Positions 1 to 6,075 of a DNA stretch of 6,660 nt are shown one piece after another. Position 1 is the stretch's first letter. Every line of letters begins with the position of its first letter. Both the position numbers and the translations under genes were made by a program. The DNA is taken from contig JADGQN010000271.1 in the NCBI GenBank assembly GCA_017881765.1, forward strand, positions 1 to 6,660, read 5' to 3'. This DNA comes from Syntrophobacterales bacterium (GTDB taxonomy: Bacteria; Desulfobacterota; Syntrophorhabdia; Syntrophorhabdales; WCHB1-27). The notes under the pieces are model-generated. The model was not told the origin of the DNA. It saw only the letters and a program-made list of their open reading frames with translations, and made no database searches.

Positions 1-171
1 GAAGAAGTTAAGCGGGCTGGGTCCTAGCTGTCACGTACTACTGTTCAAGCCCGACTCCCTTGCCCGAAATGAAGAACGCCCATTGTAACATTCGATGGCA
101 GAAGGGTCGTCGATGAGCTGAGATTGTGGAATAGGCATGAGAGCAAGTCAGATCATCACGACAAGACACAG
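1..171. other. intergenic DNA with no supported gene
   Basis: Left edge of the window, beyond the TAXI gene. Short open frames here lack convincing ribosome-binding sites and protein-like composition. I see no tRNA, repeat or promoter that I can defend. Confidence 0.5.
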
Positions 172-193
172 GGGGCGATTGCCTCCGCGCCCC
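172..193 (-). terminator. short GC-rich stem-loop just past the TAXI gene
   Basis: A 6-bp perfect GC stem (172-177 with 188-193) encloses a 10-base loop directly after the TGA at 195-197. There is no T-run after it on the minus strand, so it is at best a weak terminator or a 3' end-protecting hairpin. Confidence 0.3.
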
Positions 194-194
194 A

Positions 195-1526
195 TCATGG
201 TGCCGTGCCGGCCGGGATGAATCGGGCAAGCTTCCCGCGAACCAAGTTTACATCGTCTTTCAGCCTGTACACGTCGGGGAAAAAGGCGAGTGGGACGCGT
301 ATGTTGTTAATGGAGGCCTCGATACGGTCGAGCCTGGTTCGCAACCGTTCCCACTCTTCAGGCTGGGGGCTTTCGGTCACTTGCATTTCGAGTTCCTTCA
401 GCTCGCGATACCAGCGGTATAATTTGCGGCGGTTCCGCCATCCATATATCGTCGTGACAATATAGATGACAGGACCAAAGAGAAAGGCTATAGGCAACAG
501 CACGATCACGAGGCGGTCGATTATGATTGCCGCCCGAAAAGGAAGGTAATCAAACAGGAAAGGGCGGCCCGATTTGTAGAATCGCTCGGCGTACGTGGAG
601 GAGGGAAAATCCAGCTCTTTCGCCGCAGGGAATTCCCCTCTGCGGTTCACCCAGCCTGCGCTGCTGTGGATCTCTACCGCGGCGTCAAGCAGCAGATAGA
701 TGAGAGCGGGGTGGAGGTCCTTGCGAACGACCAGGCTCGTTGTCGCCGCCAGGAGATGAACGTCCTCGGCCGGCAGCTCCTTCGAAAGGGCCAGGATGCC
801 CGCAGGCAGCATGACACGGGAGAGGCTAGGAAAGAGTCGTACGTACGCCTCGGCCCGCCTGAAGTTCATCAGCTTAATAGACGGCGTATAGAGGAGCTCT
901 TTGACGAGGCTGTTGTCCTCGGTGCCGAGGATCATCACGGCGTCCGCCTCACCCTGCAGCAGGGCCTTGTTGGCCGCGGCACCCTGCAGGTCGAGGAGTG
1001 TGGTGGGTGGGTCCGCTGCGTCGCTGGCGCGGAGCAGGTCCTTCGCGAACCTGCGTACTCCACTCCCTTCGGCCCCGATGGCGATCTTCTTGCCTTTCAG
1101 CTTCGAGAGATCATCCAATACATCGGGGCTGCGGTAGAAGACCCAGAGCGGGGTGTAGCAAATCGCACCGAGAGATACCAGGCTTTTCGCCTCAGCCCGC
1201 GATCCCGTTCCATCCTGTACAAAGCCTGCGTCGACGCGGATCGATCTGTCGCTGAGGCGCCTCAAATTTTCGACGGAGCCCGAAGAGGCGAGCAGGTGGA
1301 GGTGCACTTTCTCGCGGGACAGGATTTCGCGGTACCGTTCACCGAACAGGGCGTAAGCCCCTCCCTCGACTCCGGTGCTCAAGGTCAAAGTGCTGGGTGG
1401 GGGTGGAAGGACGATGTAGCCAATTGCGAAGCAGAGAGCCACGATCAGCAGCCCGATCAGGGCGAGAAGCCCACGATGGCTCAAGAATTCCACCATTCTG
1501 CGGCCAACCCTTCTTTCTGAAGACAT
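195..1526 (-). CDS. TAXI-family TRAP-type solute-binding protein, anchored at both ends
   Basis: Encodes 443 residues. A membrane segment at about residues 18-40 is followed by a proline run and then the typical start of the TAXI binding domain (LTLSTGVEGGAYALFGE, about 47-63). Further family signatures are SSGSVENLRRL (81-91) and IAIGAEGSG (148-156). A second membrane segment lies at about 334-360, followed by a charged, probably helical cytoplasmic tail of about 80 residues. TAXI proteins normally bind small carboxylate-type ligands in the periplasm and deliver them to a fused TRAP permease. No permease is in this window, so this may be an orphan receptor or sensor-like protein; the ligand cannot be told. 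The first ATG is chosen because AGAGGG lies 4 bases upstream; an in-frame Met at residue 11 is the alternative. It lies 106 bp downstream of the DJ-1 gene on the same strand. Family assignment is firm; the role is inferred. Confidence 0.88.
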   Translation of the reverse strand: MSSERRVGRRMVEFLSHRGLLALIGLLIVALCFAIGYIVLPPPPSTLTLSTGVEGGAYALFGERYREILSREKVHLHLLASSGSVENLRRLSDRSIRVDAGFVQDGTGSRAEAKSLVSLGAICYTPLWVFYRSPDVLDDLSKLKGKKIAIGAEGSGVRRFAKDLLRASDAADPPTTLLDLQGAAANKALLQGEADAVMILGTEDNSLVKELLYTPSIKLMNFRRAEAYVRLFPSLSRVMLPAGILALSKELPAEDVHLLAATTSLVVRKDLHPALIYLLLDAAVEIHSSAGWVNRRGEFPAAKELDFPSSTYAERFYKSGRPFLFDYLPFRAAIIIDRLVIVLLPIAFLFGPVIYIVTTIYGWRNRRKLYRWYRELKELEMQVTESPQPEEWERLRTRLDRIEASINNIRVPLAFFPDVYRLKDDVNLVRGKLARFIPAGTAP

Positions 1527-1559
1527 CCAACCCTCTATCAGGTGAAAGGTGCAGGCACC

Positions 1560-1596
1560 CCGGCTCGTTAGAAACCCCGTCGTTTTTACCAGCCGG
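1560..1596. repeat. imperfect hairpin between the DJ-1 and TAXI genes
   Basis: Arms 1560-1575 and 1582-1596 pair with a perfect outer 6-bp block (CCGGCT with AGCCGG) and an inner A/T-rich block, allowing two mismatches and one bulged base, around a 6-base loop. It lies in the 106-bp gap after the DJ-1 stop. No T-run follows on the minus strand, so it may be a processing or attenuating hairpin rather than a classical terminator. On the plus strand the T-run is inside the stem. Confidence 0.45.
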
Positions 1597-1632
1597 TACT
1601 CTGTCCCTGTTTCCTCAGGATTGCCAAGGTTC

Positions 1633-2214
1633 TTATGGCTCGATCTTCGTCCCTAGCACATTCAGGAACTTCGCCAGCCATTCGGGGTGGGCTGGCCACG
1701 CCGGTGCTGTCACAAGTTTGCCATCGACGTGGGCCTTATCTACGGCTATGTCCATCCACTTACCGCCGGCGCTCTTCACCTCCGGTCCGACCGCAGGGTA
1801 AGCCGAACAGGCCTTGCCCGCGATCACCCCGGCCGCCGCCAGTACCTGCGCTCCGTGACATATTGAGGCGATGGGCTTGTTTGCGTTGGCGAAGTGGCGC
1901 ACGGCCTCGATGACCTTCTCGTTCAGACGGAGGTACTCCGGTGCGCGTCCACCGGGGATCACCAGGGCATCATAGGCCTCGGGCCGGATCTCGTCAAACG
2001 TACCGTTAAGTGTGAAGTTGTGGCCTGGCTTTTCGCTGTAAGTCTGGTCCCCTTCAAAATCGTGGATTGCCGTGCGAACCTTTTCGCCAGTCTTTTTCCC
2101 GGGACAAACCGCGTGCACTGTGTGACCGACCATCAAGAGTGCCTGAAAAGGCACCATTACCTCGTAGTCTTCCACAAAATCGCCGACGATCATCAGAATT
2201 TTCTTTGCCGCCAT
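1633..2214 (-). CDS. DJ-1/PfpI superfamily protein, glyoxalase III / deglycase-like
   Basis: Encodes 193 residues covering a single complete DJ-1/PfpI domain. The nucleophile elbow ASICHGAQ places the catalytic cysteine at C119 with H120 beside it. E15 matches the conserved N-terminal glutamate that contacts the nucleophile, and E93 in PGGRAPE matches the third active-site acid of PfpI. The HDFEGDQTYSEKPGH segment (51-65) and the closing AWPAHPEWL block recall the plant DJ-1D type, for which glyoxalase III activity on methylglyoxal is known; they also occur in bacterial proteins annotated as PfpI proteases. A cytosolic role in detoxifying reactive carbonyls or protein repair is therefore the best guess; protease activity is less likely. 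The start is fixed by a strong AAAGGAG about 6 bases before the ATG. A candidate promoter lies about 115 bp upstream. Confidence 0.93.
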   Translation of the reverse strand: MAAKKILMIVGDFVEDYEVMVPFQALLMVGHTVHAVCPGKKTGEKVRTAIHDFEGDQTYSEKPGHNFTLNGTFDEIRPEAYDALVIPGGRAPEYLRLNEKVIEAVRHFANANKPIASICHGAQVLAAAGVIAGKACSAYPAVGPEVKSAGGKWMDIAVDKAHVDGKLVTAPAWPAHPEWLAKFLNVLGTKIEP

Positions 2215-2250
2215 GTTTGGCTCCTTTCTACTGTTTTGGTTATGTCATTC

Positions 2251-2293
2251 TTCAAGTTAATTCACCCACCCCATTTTCAGGTTAATCCACCCA
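2251..2293. repeat. two 18-bp direct repeats, 25-bp period, upstream of the DJ-1 gene
   Basis: Copies at 2251-2268 and 2276-2293 match at 16 of 18 positions. On the minus strand the consensus is TGGGTGRATTAAYYTGAA, with a 7-base spacer. The layout (near-identical blocks of about 18 bp repeated at about 25 bp, and a TGT trinucleotide a little outside at about 2303) resembles the multi-repeat termini of IS21-family insertion sequences. No transposase or second end is present here, so it would be a solo end or relic. The alternative is a pair of regulator half-sites in the DJ-1 leader. Confidence 0.5.
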
Positions 2294-2317
2294 AGGATGG
2301 TACAACATTCCTATTCT

Positions 2318-2381
2318 TCTATTACCAACTATATACAGCAATTCAAGAATTACAAGTACATTGATTTCCGTTGGTAATAGA
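2318..2381. repeat. perfect 12-bp inverted repeat bracketing the DJ-1 promoter
   Basis: TCTATTACCAAC at 2318-2329 is matched exactly by its reverse complement at 2370-2381, with 40 bases between. A smaller dyad, AATTC-AA-GAATT, lies at 2340-2351. The arms flank the candidate -10 and -35 boxes, which suits a pair of operator sites or a cruciform; the 64-bp unit is rather short for a mobile element and shows no clear target-site duplication. Confidence 0.6.
2328..2355 (-). promoter_or_regulatory. candidate sigma-70 promoter for the DJ-1 gene
   Basis: On the minus strand TTGTAA (2355-2350) is followed after 16 bases by TATAGT (2333-2328). The -10 box matches the consensus at 5 of 6 positions. 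This would give a leader of a little over 100 nt containing the direct repeats. The -10 box overlaps the inner edge of one arm of the 12-bp inverted repeat, so a protein bound there could block initiation. Confidence 0.45.
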
Positions 2382-2520
2382 GTACAGAACTGTGAGAAAA
2401 GAAAATCAATAGTAGGAAGAACGAGATAGGGCCGACTTGATGAACACGCAGCAACAAGACGAGGAAGTAGGATCACCATTTGTAACCGGTCCATGCCTGG
2501 TTGACTATGGGACAGAAGAA
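2382..2520. other. AT-rich intergenic DNA, no supported gene
   Basis: This lies between the DJ-1 promoter region and the beta-helix terminator. A 70-codon minus-strand frame (2282-2494) crosses it, but it lacks a convincing ribosome-binding site, its composition is not protein-like, and it would overlap the 12-bp inverted repeat and the DJ-1 promoter. I therefore treat it as spurious. Confidence 0.5.
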
Positions 2521-2552
2521 CGAGCTCCTGCCGCGAAATAGACGGAGGAGCT
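2521..2552 (-). terminator. stem-loop terminator after the beta-helix gene
   Basis: A 9-bp perfect stem (CGAGCTCCT with AGGAGCTCG) continues through a one-base bulge into CCG/CGG and closes on a loop of about 9 bases, starting 20 bp past the TGA at 2573-2575. On the minus strand it is followed by the T-rich TTCTTCTGT. On the plus strand it is followed by TGATTTCTTC, so it could act in both directions, but no plus-strand gene needs it. Confidence 0.65.
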
Positions 2553-2572
2553 CGTGATTTCTTCGATGTGGA

Positions 2573-4582
2573 TCACGGCCGCGGTCCGTAAACGGGCACG
2601 GGTTGACCAACCTCTAACGCCCCGAGGTCAGGAGCTTTCCCTGTGTAATCATCGTTCACGTTGGGGAGGACACAGCCCGCGTCCACTGCAGGGGCATCCG
2701 GTTTGAGCGTAAAATCATAGTCCGTGGCCTTGTAGAGGGCCCGGGGGTTGGTGTAATCGGGCGGCGAAACCTTCGTAAATATACTCCAGTCTATGAGCCT
2801 GCTGTGCGTGTCCTGGCCCGTGGCCTTGCTGTGCTCGGCCAGAGTGGGGAATTTGCGCACCACACTGGGCTTGTCATAGTCGGCCTGGACTTCGAAGGGA
2901 GGAGAGTTCCACTGGAAGGAATACTCTGCTCCGTCATTGGGGCGGAACCCGTTGTAGTCTGATGTAGAGTAATTGGTAAAGGTCCCCACTTCAAAGACTA
3001 TCTCGGAGGGGATCTGCCCGAGAATCAAGTTGTTCCTGAAATGAAAGTTCGATCCGTTGCCGCTTCCCCCTGAGGTGAGCGCTGCTGCCCTGGAACAGAA
3101 CGTATTGTGATAATAGATCGCACCCTGCGAGAAATTCCATTTTACAGATCCGGTCCAGTTGTTGTACGCAATATTCCGTATATGGTACGTAGGTCCGGCG
3201 AAAGTGGGCTGATTGCTCGTTGCCTGCTGGCTGCTGTTGAAGCAACGGTTGCGGAAGACGCGCATGTTATGTACGGAGCCGTCGGCCTCGAAGCAGTTGT
3301 CGGCTACGTGAGTGACATCGTTGTTGTAGAAGTCGTTCGAGACGGGCAGTCTGTCTCGGGGCGTATTCGGATAGCTGTCCGGCAGGCCGTAGGTATCGAA
3401 GTCGATCCCGTCGTGGAAGCGGGTCACGTAATTGTGGCAGACCACGTGGCCTGACCCATAGACCTTCACACCGAAGTAAGAGGTGATAGGGGCGGGAAAG
3501 CCGGGGAGCTTGTCCCATGGCGGCCCGGTCCATCCCATGAGGTAATCGGGGTTCTCCCTGCCGATCATCACATTATCGGCGATATAGAAATTCTTTGAAC
3601 CTGAATACTCTGTCCAGACCCCGGCGCCCACGTCCTCGAAACGACATCTCTTGACCGTCAGGCCGCTGGAGCCGGCCACGTTCTTGATGCCTGCCCAGAA
3701 AGCGATATTCGTGTTACGGATGGTAAGGCCCTCGAAATAGTTGTAGTCTGCACCCATGACATTGAACAGGTTGTGACAGCCGCCTCCATCGAAAACCACC
3801 TCTCCGTCGCCTGCGGCCTTTATCGTAATGGGCTTGTCTGGTGTGCCGTTCACGGTCAGATAATAGGTGCCGTCGAAGGGGGTACCGTAACCGACCGGCG
3901 ACAGATAACGAAAACGATCATCCTTGTAAGCGCCGGCATGCACCAGGATCGTGTCGCCGGGCTTGACGCGGGGAGCGGAGGCCTTGTTCCAATCATAATG
4001 GGAATAACCGGTATAGTAGGCATCAAGGAGTCCTGTAAAGGATGGCGAGGTTTTCGGACCCTTATACCCGAAGGGATAGACGTGATACACGTTTCCACCC
4101 GGATAAGGTTTTGGCTCCGGCCTGGTACGGACCGTCACCGTTTTTCTTCCATCACCAGTGACGCCGTCCGAGTCCGACATAACGAACATGCACTCGTACT
4201 CCGTATCGGGCTCCAGATCGAATACGCTTCCCGCGAACATGTTCGGGGCCACGTAATGCCACTCCCCGACCGTGGCGTTGAACCTCCCGTGTCTGACCCT
4301 CGACACCTCGTTCTTGATGCGGAGAAGGGGAAGGCCCTTTTTCCAGGCAGTATCTCCTTTCTTGCGGTACTGCACCTCTACGGTGGCATTCCGGTTGTCA
4401 TCGCCCGCTATGTACCACTCGAACCCAAGGTTAATAAGCGTCGGGGGCTCAACGACAAATTCCCCCGGCTTGACTTTGTTCTCGCCTGCCGCAAGTGCAG
4501 TGCCCGAACCACAGATGGAAAGGCCTGACAGGAGAAGAAAAGCGAAAGAAATCATGACGACCACGTTCTTTCTTGTTTTCAT
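2573..4582 (-). CDS. secreted Fn3-like plus right-handed parallel beta-helix protein
   Basis: Encodes 669 residues. Residues 1-31 form a signal peptide: basic KTRK start, hydrophobic core, and ALA-AGE as a signal peptidase I site. The C24 context LSIC is not a lipobox. Residues 45-155 look like a fibronectin-III/purple-acid-phosphatase-N-type beta-sandwich, with EVQYRKKGD and the typical LEPDTEYECMF strand. From about 160 to 540 a pectate-lyase-like beta-helix follows: VKPGDTILVHAGAY, then stacked rungs such as FEGLTIRNTNI and LTVKRCRFEDV. The tail FTLKPDAPAVDAG...DLGALEVG is the usual end of such proteins. Acidic clusters HDGIDFD (390-396) and DNCFEADGS (428-436) could be catalytic or calcium sites. 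Action on an extracellular or envelope polysaccharide is likely, but lyase versus hydrolase cannot be decided. The ATG at 4582 is preferred over a GTG at 4603 because GAGGAGG sits 6 bases before it. The gene has its own promoter and terminator. Confidence 0.9.
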   Translation of the reverse strand: MKTRKNVVVMISFAFLLLSGLSICGSGTALAAGENKVKPGEFVVEPPTLINLGFEWYIAGDDNRNATVEVQYRKKGDTAWKKGLPLLRIKNEVSRVRHGRFNATVGEWHYVAPNMFAGSVFDLEPDTEYECMFVMSDSDGVTGDGRKTVTVRTRPEPKPYPGGNVYHVYPFGYKGPKTSPSFTGLLDAYYTGYSHYDWNKASAPRVKPGDTILVHAGAYKDDRFRYLSPVGYGTPFDGTYYLTVNGTPDKPITIKAAGDGEVVFDGGGCHNLFNVMGADYNYFEGLTIRNTNIAFWAGIKNVAGSSGLTVKRCRFEDVGAGVWTEYSGSKNFYIADNVMIGRENPDYLMGWTGPPWDKLPGFPAPITSYFGVKVYGSGHVVCHNYVTRFHDGIDFDTYGLPDSYPNTPRDRLPVSNDFYNNDVTHVADNCFEADGSVHNMRVFRNRCFNSSQQATSNQPTFAGPTYHIRNIAYNNWTGSVKWNFSQGAIYYHNTFCSRAAALTSGGSGNGSNFHFRNNLILGQIPSEIVFEVGTFTNYSTSDYNGFRPNDGAEYSFQWNSPPFEVQADYDKPSVVRKFPTLAEHSKATGQDTHSRLIDWSIFTKVSPPDYTNPRALYKATDYDFTLKPDAPAVDAGCVLPNVNDDYTGKAPDLGALEVGQPVPVYGPRP

Positions 4583-4608
4583 ACCTAGCCTCCTCTTTCG
4601 CACTACGC

Positions 4609-4632
4609 ATCCGACTAATTAGGAGTCCGGAT
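4609..4632. repeat. leader hairpin A of the beta-helix gene
   Basis: ATCCGACT (4609-4616) pairs with AGTCCGGAT (4624-4632) with a single bulged base around a 7-base loop. It lies about 27 bp upstream of the ATG, near the ribosome-binding site, so it could affect mRNA stability or translation. Confidence 0.4.
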
Positions 4633-4652
4633 AGACCCCGCAACTTGGCCAG

Positions 4653-4680
4653 CAGATGGACCGGTCGAATATTCCATCTG
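4653..4680. repeat. leader hairpin B of the beta-helix gene: perfect 8-bp inverted repeat
   Basis: CAGATGGA (4653-4660) and TCCATCTG (4673-4680) are exact reverse complements separated by 12 bases. The dyad lies just downstream of the candidate start site, so it can be read as an operator or as an RNA stem-loop in the 5' leader. I could not match the leader to a known riboswitch. Confidence 0.5.
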
Positions 4681-4693
4681 TAACCTTATCCCC

Positions 4694-4721
4694 ATTATTG
4701 CACGGATCTCAAAAATAGCAA
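4694..4721 (-). promoter_or_regulatory. candidate extended -10 promoter for the beta-helix gene
   Basis: On the minus strand TTGCTA (4721-4716) is followed after 16 bases by AATAAT (4699-4694), which is preceded by TGC, an extended -10 element. The predicted leader is about 105 nt and contains both hairpins. This supports transcription separate from the endonuclease V gene upstream. Confidence 0.5.
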
Positions 4722-4838
4722 CTATGTTTTCTTCAGACGGCATCATTACCGAGTGCTAATACGCAACTCCGTGATTAAGTAAGATTTTCAACAGTTCAGA
4801 AGTAACGGATGGCCTCTCACGAGCGAGATTCCAATATC

Positions 4839-5372
4839 TCAATAGCCCACTTTCCCAACCCTTACGCCACTCGAATAATGGATCTTCTCTTTTGCCAGGA
4901 GATCGACTCGTTTCAGCAAGGCTGGCACCCGATGAGCACCGTGCATCAACCTGATTATCTCCGATGCCTCATGAGGGTCCACCCCGGCAGATGTCACATA
5001 CAGAGGCCTTTTGCTACGTCCCCTGAAAACCTCCACACCTGCCGAGTTTCTGTACTTCGATTTCGCAACACCGATGACGAGGATCTTCCCCGAAAAGGAC
5101 TGAAAGAGATGTTGACCAAGGCCCGGCTGATCTCCGAGCATCGCGTAACCGTCAATGAGCATCTCGTCCGGCGCTCGGTCGAATTGCTCAAAGAGCCTGA
5201 GAATGCAGGGAAGCTCACGCCGGTAGAACTGTCCAGGCATGTAAGGCGAAACTGCACCTGTCAGTCCAACAAATTCCGCGACGGATTCTGTGTCTGTATA
5301 GTTGCGGAAGAGCACGGCCGCGGCAGATGCACGTTCATCCCCAATGTAGTGGGCATCAAAAGCCGCGATCAT
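4839..5372 (-). CDS. nfi: endonuclease V family protein, short form
   Basis: Encodes 177 residues resembling endonuclease V, which cleaves DNA (in some family members RNA) one nucleotide 3' of deoxyinosine and starts repair of deaminated adenine. The catalytic acids can be placed: D6 in AFDAHY, E53 in FYRRELPCIL and D74 in LIDG, matching D43, E89 and D110 of the Thermotoga enzyme. The wedge motif YIPG appears as YMPG (44-47), and IGVAKSKY (100-107) matches the conserved GVAKS block with its lysine. The protein begins almost at the first catalytic aspartate and so lacks the 35-40 N-terminal residues of the usual enzyme of about 225 residues. The C-terminal PEPTRLAH block is changed to PALLKRVD, without its histidine. 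The start is supported by AGAAGG 6 bases before the ATG. A divergent or specialised activity is possible. Confidence 0.82.
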   Translation of the reverse strand: MIAAFDAHYIGDERASAAAVLFRNYTDTESVAEFVGLTGAVSPYMPGQFYRRELPCILRLFEQFDRAPDEMLIDGYAMLGDQPGLGQHLFQSFSGKILVIGVAKSKYRNSAGVEVFRGRSKRPLYVTSAGVDPHEASEIIRLMHGAHRVPALLKRVDLLAKEKIHYSSGVRVGKVGY

Positions 5373-5461
5373 TACTCACCTTCTCTTAAGGTTCAACGTC
5401 AGTACAAAGCCGGACATAGCCCCTTGTCTTAGGGTACATTGTTGTTGCTTTGCCGGGATCG

Positions 5462-5475
5462 TTACAGAAGTGTAA
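5462..5475. promoter_or_regulatory. TTACA-N4-TGTAA dyad, possible operator
   Basis: A perfect 5-bp dyad with a 4-base centre overlaps the -10 box of the candidate endonuclease V promoter. This is a typical place for a dimeric repressor to bind, but I cannot name the regulator. The flanking bases extend the symmetry little. Confidence 0.4.
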
Positions 5476-5497
5476 TCGCTCACGCGCTGCATGGCAA
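5469..5497 (-). promoter_or_regulatory. candidate sigma-70 promoter for endonuclease V
   Basis: On the minus strand TTGCCA (5497-5492), a 17-base spacer and TACACT (5474-5469). The spacing is ideal and the -10 match is moderate. The predicted start is about 90 bp before the ATG of the endonuclease V gene. Confidence 0.42.
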
Positions 5498-5803
5498 GCA
5501 ATCTTTGAGGTCGTGAGCGGCGCGGCGGTAAAGCAAACTGACAGGCAGAGATGGCGGTGCTACGGGAGTTCCCTTTGCCCAATTATGGCCGTGGTGGAAG
5601 CCCTGGAGCTTCTGTGAGACGTATTCCTCCTCCATCGAGGGGTAAGGCAGCACCCGCTCTGCTTGATTCGCTGTAACGACCCCGCAGCGATACGGACGCT
5701 TGTTCCCGCGCTGATAATCAACGGTAGCATCAAGGTAACTTTTGGTCCTGTATGGTTGTTGTGGATATGCAGGTGTCTTTAGGCGTGCAGCTCTTCTGAT
5801 AAC
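5480..5803 (-). pseudogene. open frame of unknown function without a good start, possible gene remnant
   Basis: A 107-codon open stretch lies directly after, and in the same frame as, the stop of the 59-codon ORF at 5804-5983. Its middle part reads like a real protein: KSYLDATVDYQRGNKRPYRC, then PYPSMEEEYVSQKLQGFHHG. Nevertheless it has no ATG until the Met of PSMEEEY, and that Met and a nearby GTG have only poor ribosome-binding sites. It may be the body of a gene whose start was lost, a continuation cut off by the TAA at 5804-5806, or a chance open frame. I do not recognise the family. Confidence 0.33.
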
Positions 5804-5983
5804 TTAACGATTGGTCTCTTTACGCTCTGCCTCCTTGAGTAGTTGTTTTTTCTTACTCTCCGCTGCCTCTTCCGTAAAGTGCCTGGAGTAGTCTACCAGC
5901 ACACCCTTGCCGTTTATTGCATGGACCACCCAATGCTTACCCCCGTCAAAAGGGTGCTTGTCGTACAAGACGTTTATGTGCAT
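5804..5983 (-). CDS. small protein of unknown function, 59 residues
   Basis: The ATG at 5983 has AGGG nine bases upstream (TTAGGGATATATACC). The product starts MHINVLYDKHPFDGGKHWVV, reads like two or three beta strands up to about residue 32 (INGKGVLVDY), and ends in a highly charged helix (about 37-59, rich in E, K and Q). It has no signal peptide or membrane segment. Codon choice and amino-acid make-up look protein-like, and the product is hydrophilic and probably cytosolic. I do not recognise the family. It lies between a receiver-domain relic upstream and a startless open frame downstream, so it may be a living small gene or another fragment. Confidence 0.5.
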   Translation of the reverse strand: MHINVLYDKHPFDGGKHWVVHAINGKGVLVDYSRHFTEEAAESKKKQLLKEAERKETNR

Positions 5984-6075
5984 GGTATATATCCCTAATA
6001 GTAGCGGGGATCTTCTGGGAACACAATACGCCAGCGGGCTATTTCATATCGGTCGGAAGGCTTAGCCGTAACGAC

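Noticed and set aside
38..229. Minus-strand 63-codon frame at the left edge
   Set aside because: It overlaps the end of the TAXI gene, and its arginine- and histidine-rich translation looks like noise.
666..1520. Plus-strand open frame of 284 codons
   Set aside because: It lies fully opposite the well-supported TAXI gene, its translation is low-complexity and charged, and it matches no family I know.
2318..2381. Miniature transposable element (MITE)
   Set aside because: At 64 bp, with only 12-bp ends, no visible target-site duplication and no second copy in the window, a regulatory dyad fits better.
3773..4528. Plus-strand open frame of 251 codons
   Set aside because: It is antisense to the beta-helix gene and has no ribosome-binding site or domain signature.
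4583..4603. GTG start giving seven more residues on the beta-helix protein
   Set aside because: It would place the strong GAGGAGG ribosome-binding site inside the coding region; the ATG at 4582 has that site at ideal spacing and begins a normal signal peptide.
4604..4693. Possible cyclic di-GMP (GEMM) or other known riboswitch in the beta-helix leader
   Set aside because: The hairpins do not show the conserved bases of any riboswitch class I can recall.
4809..5432. Plus-strand open frame of 207 codons
   Set aside because: It is antisense to the endonuclease V gene, whose catalytic motifs are clear on the minus strand.
5376..5582. Minus-strand 68-codon frame starting with TTG
   Set aside because: TTG start without a good ribosome-binding site, unstructured basic composition, and it overlaps the endonuclease V promoter region.
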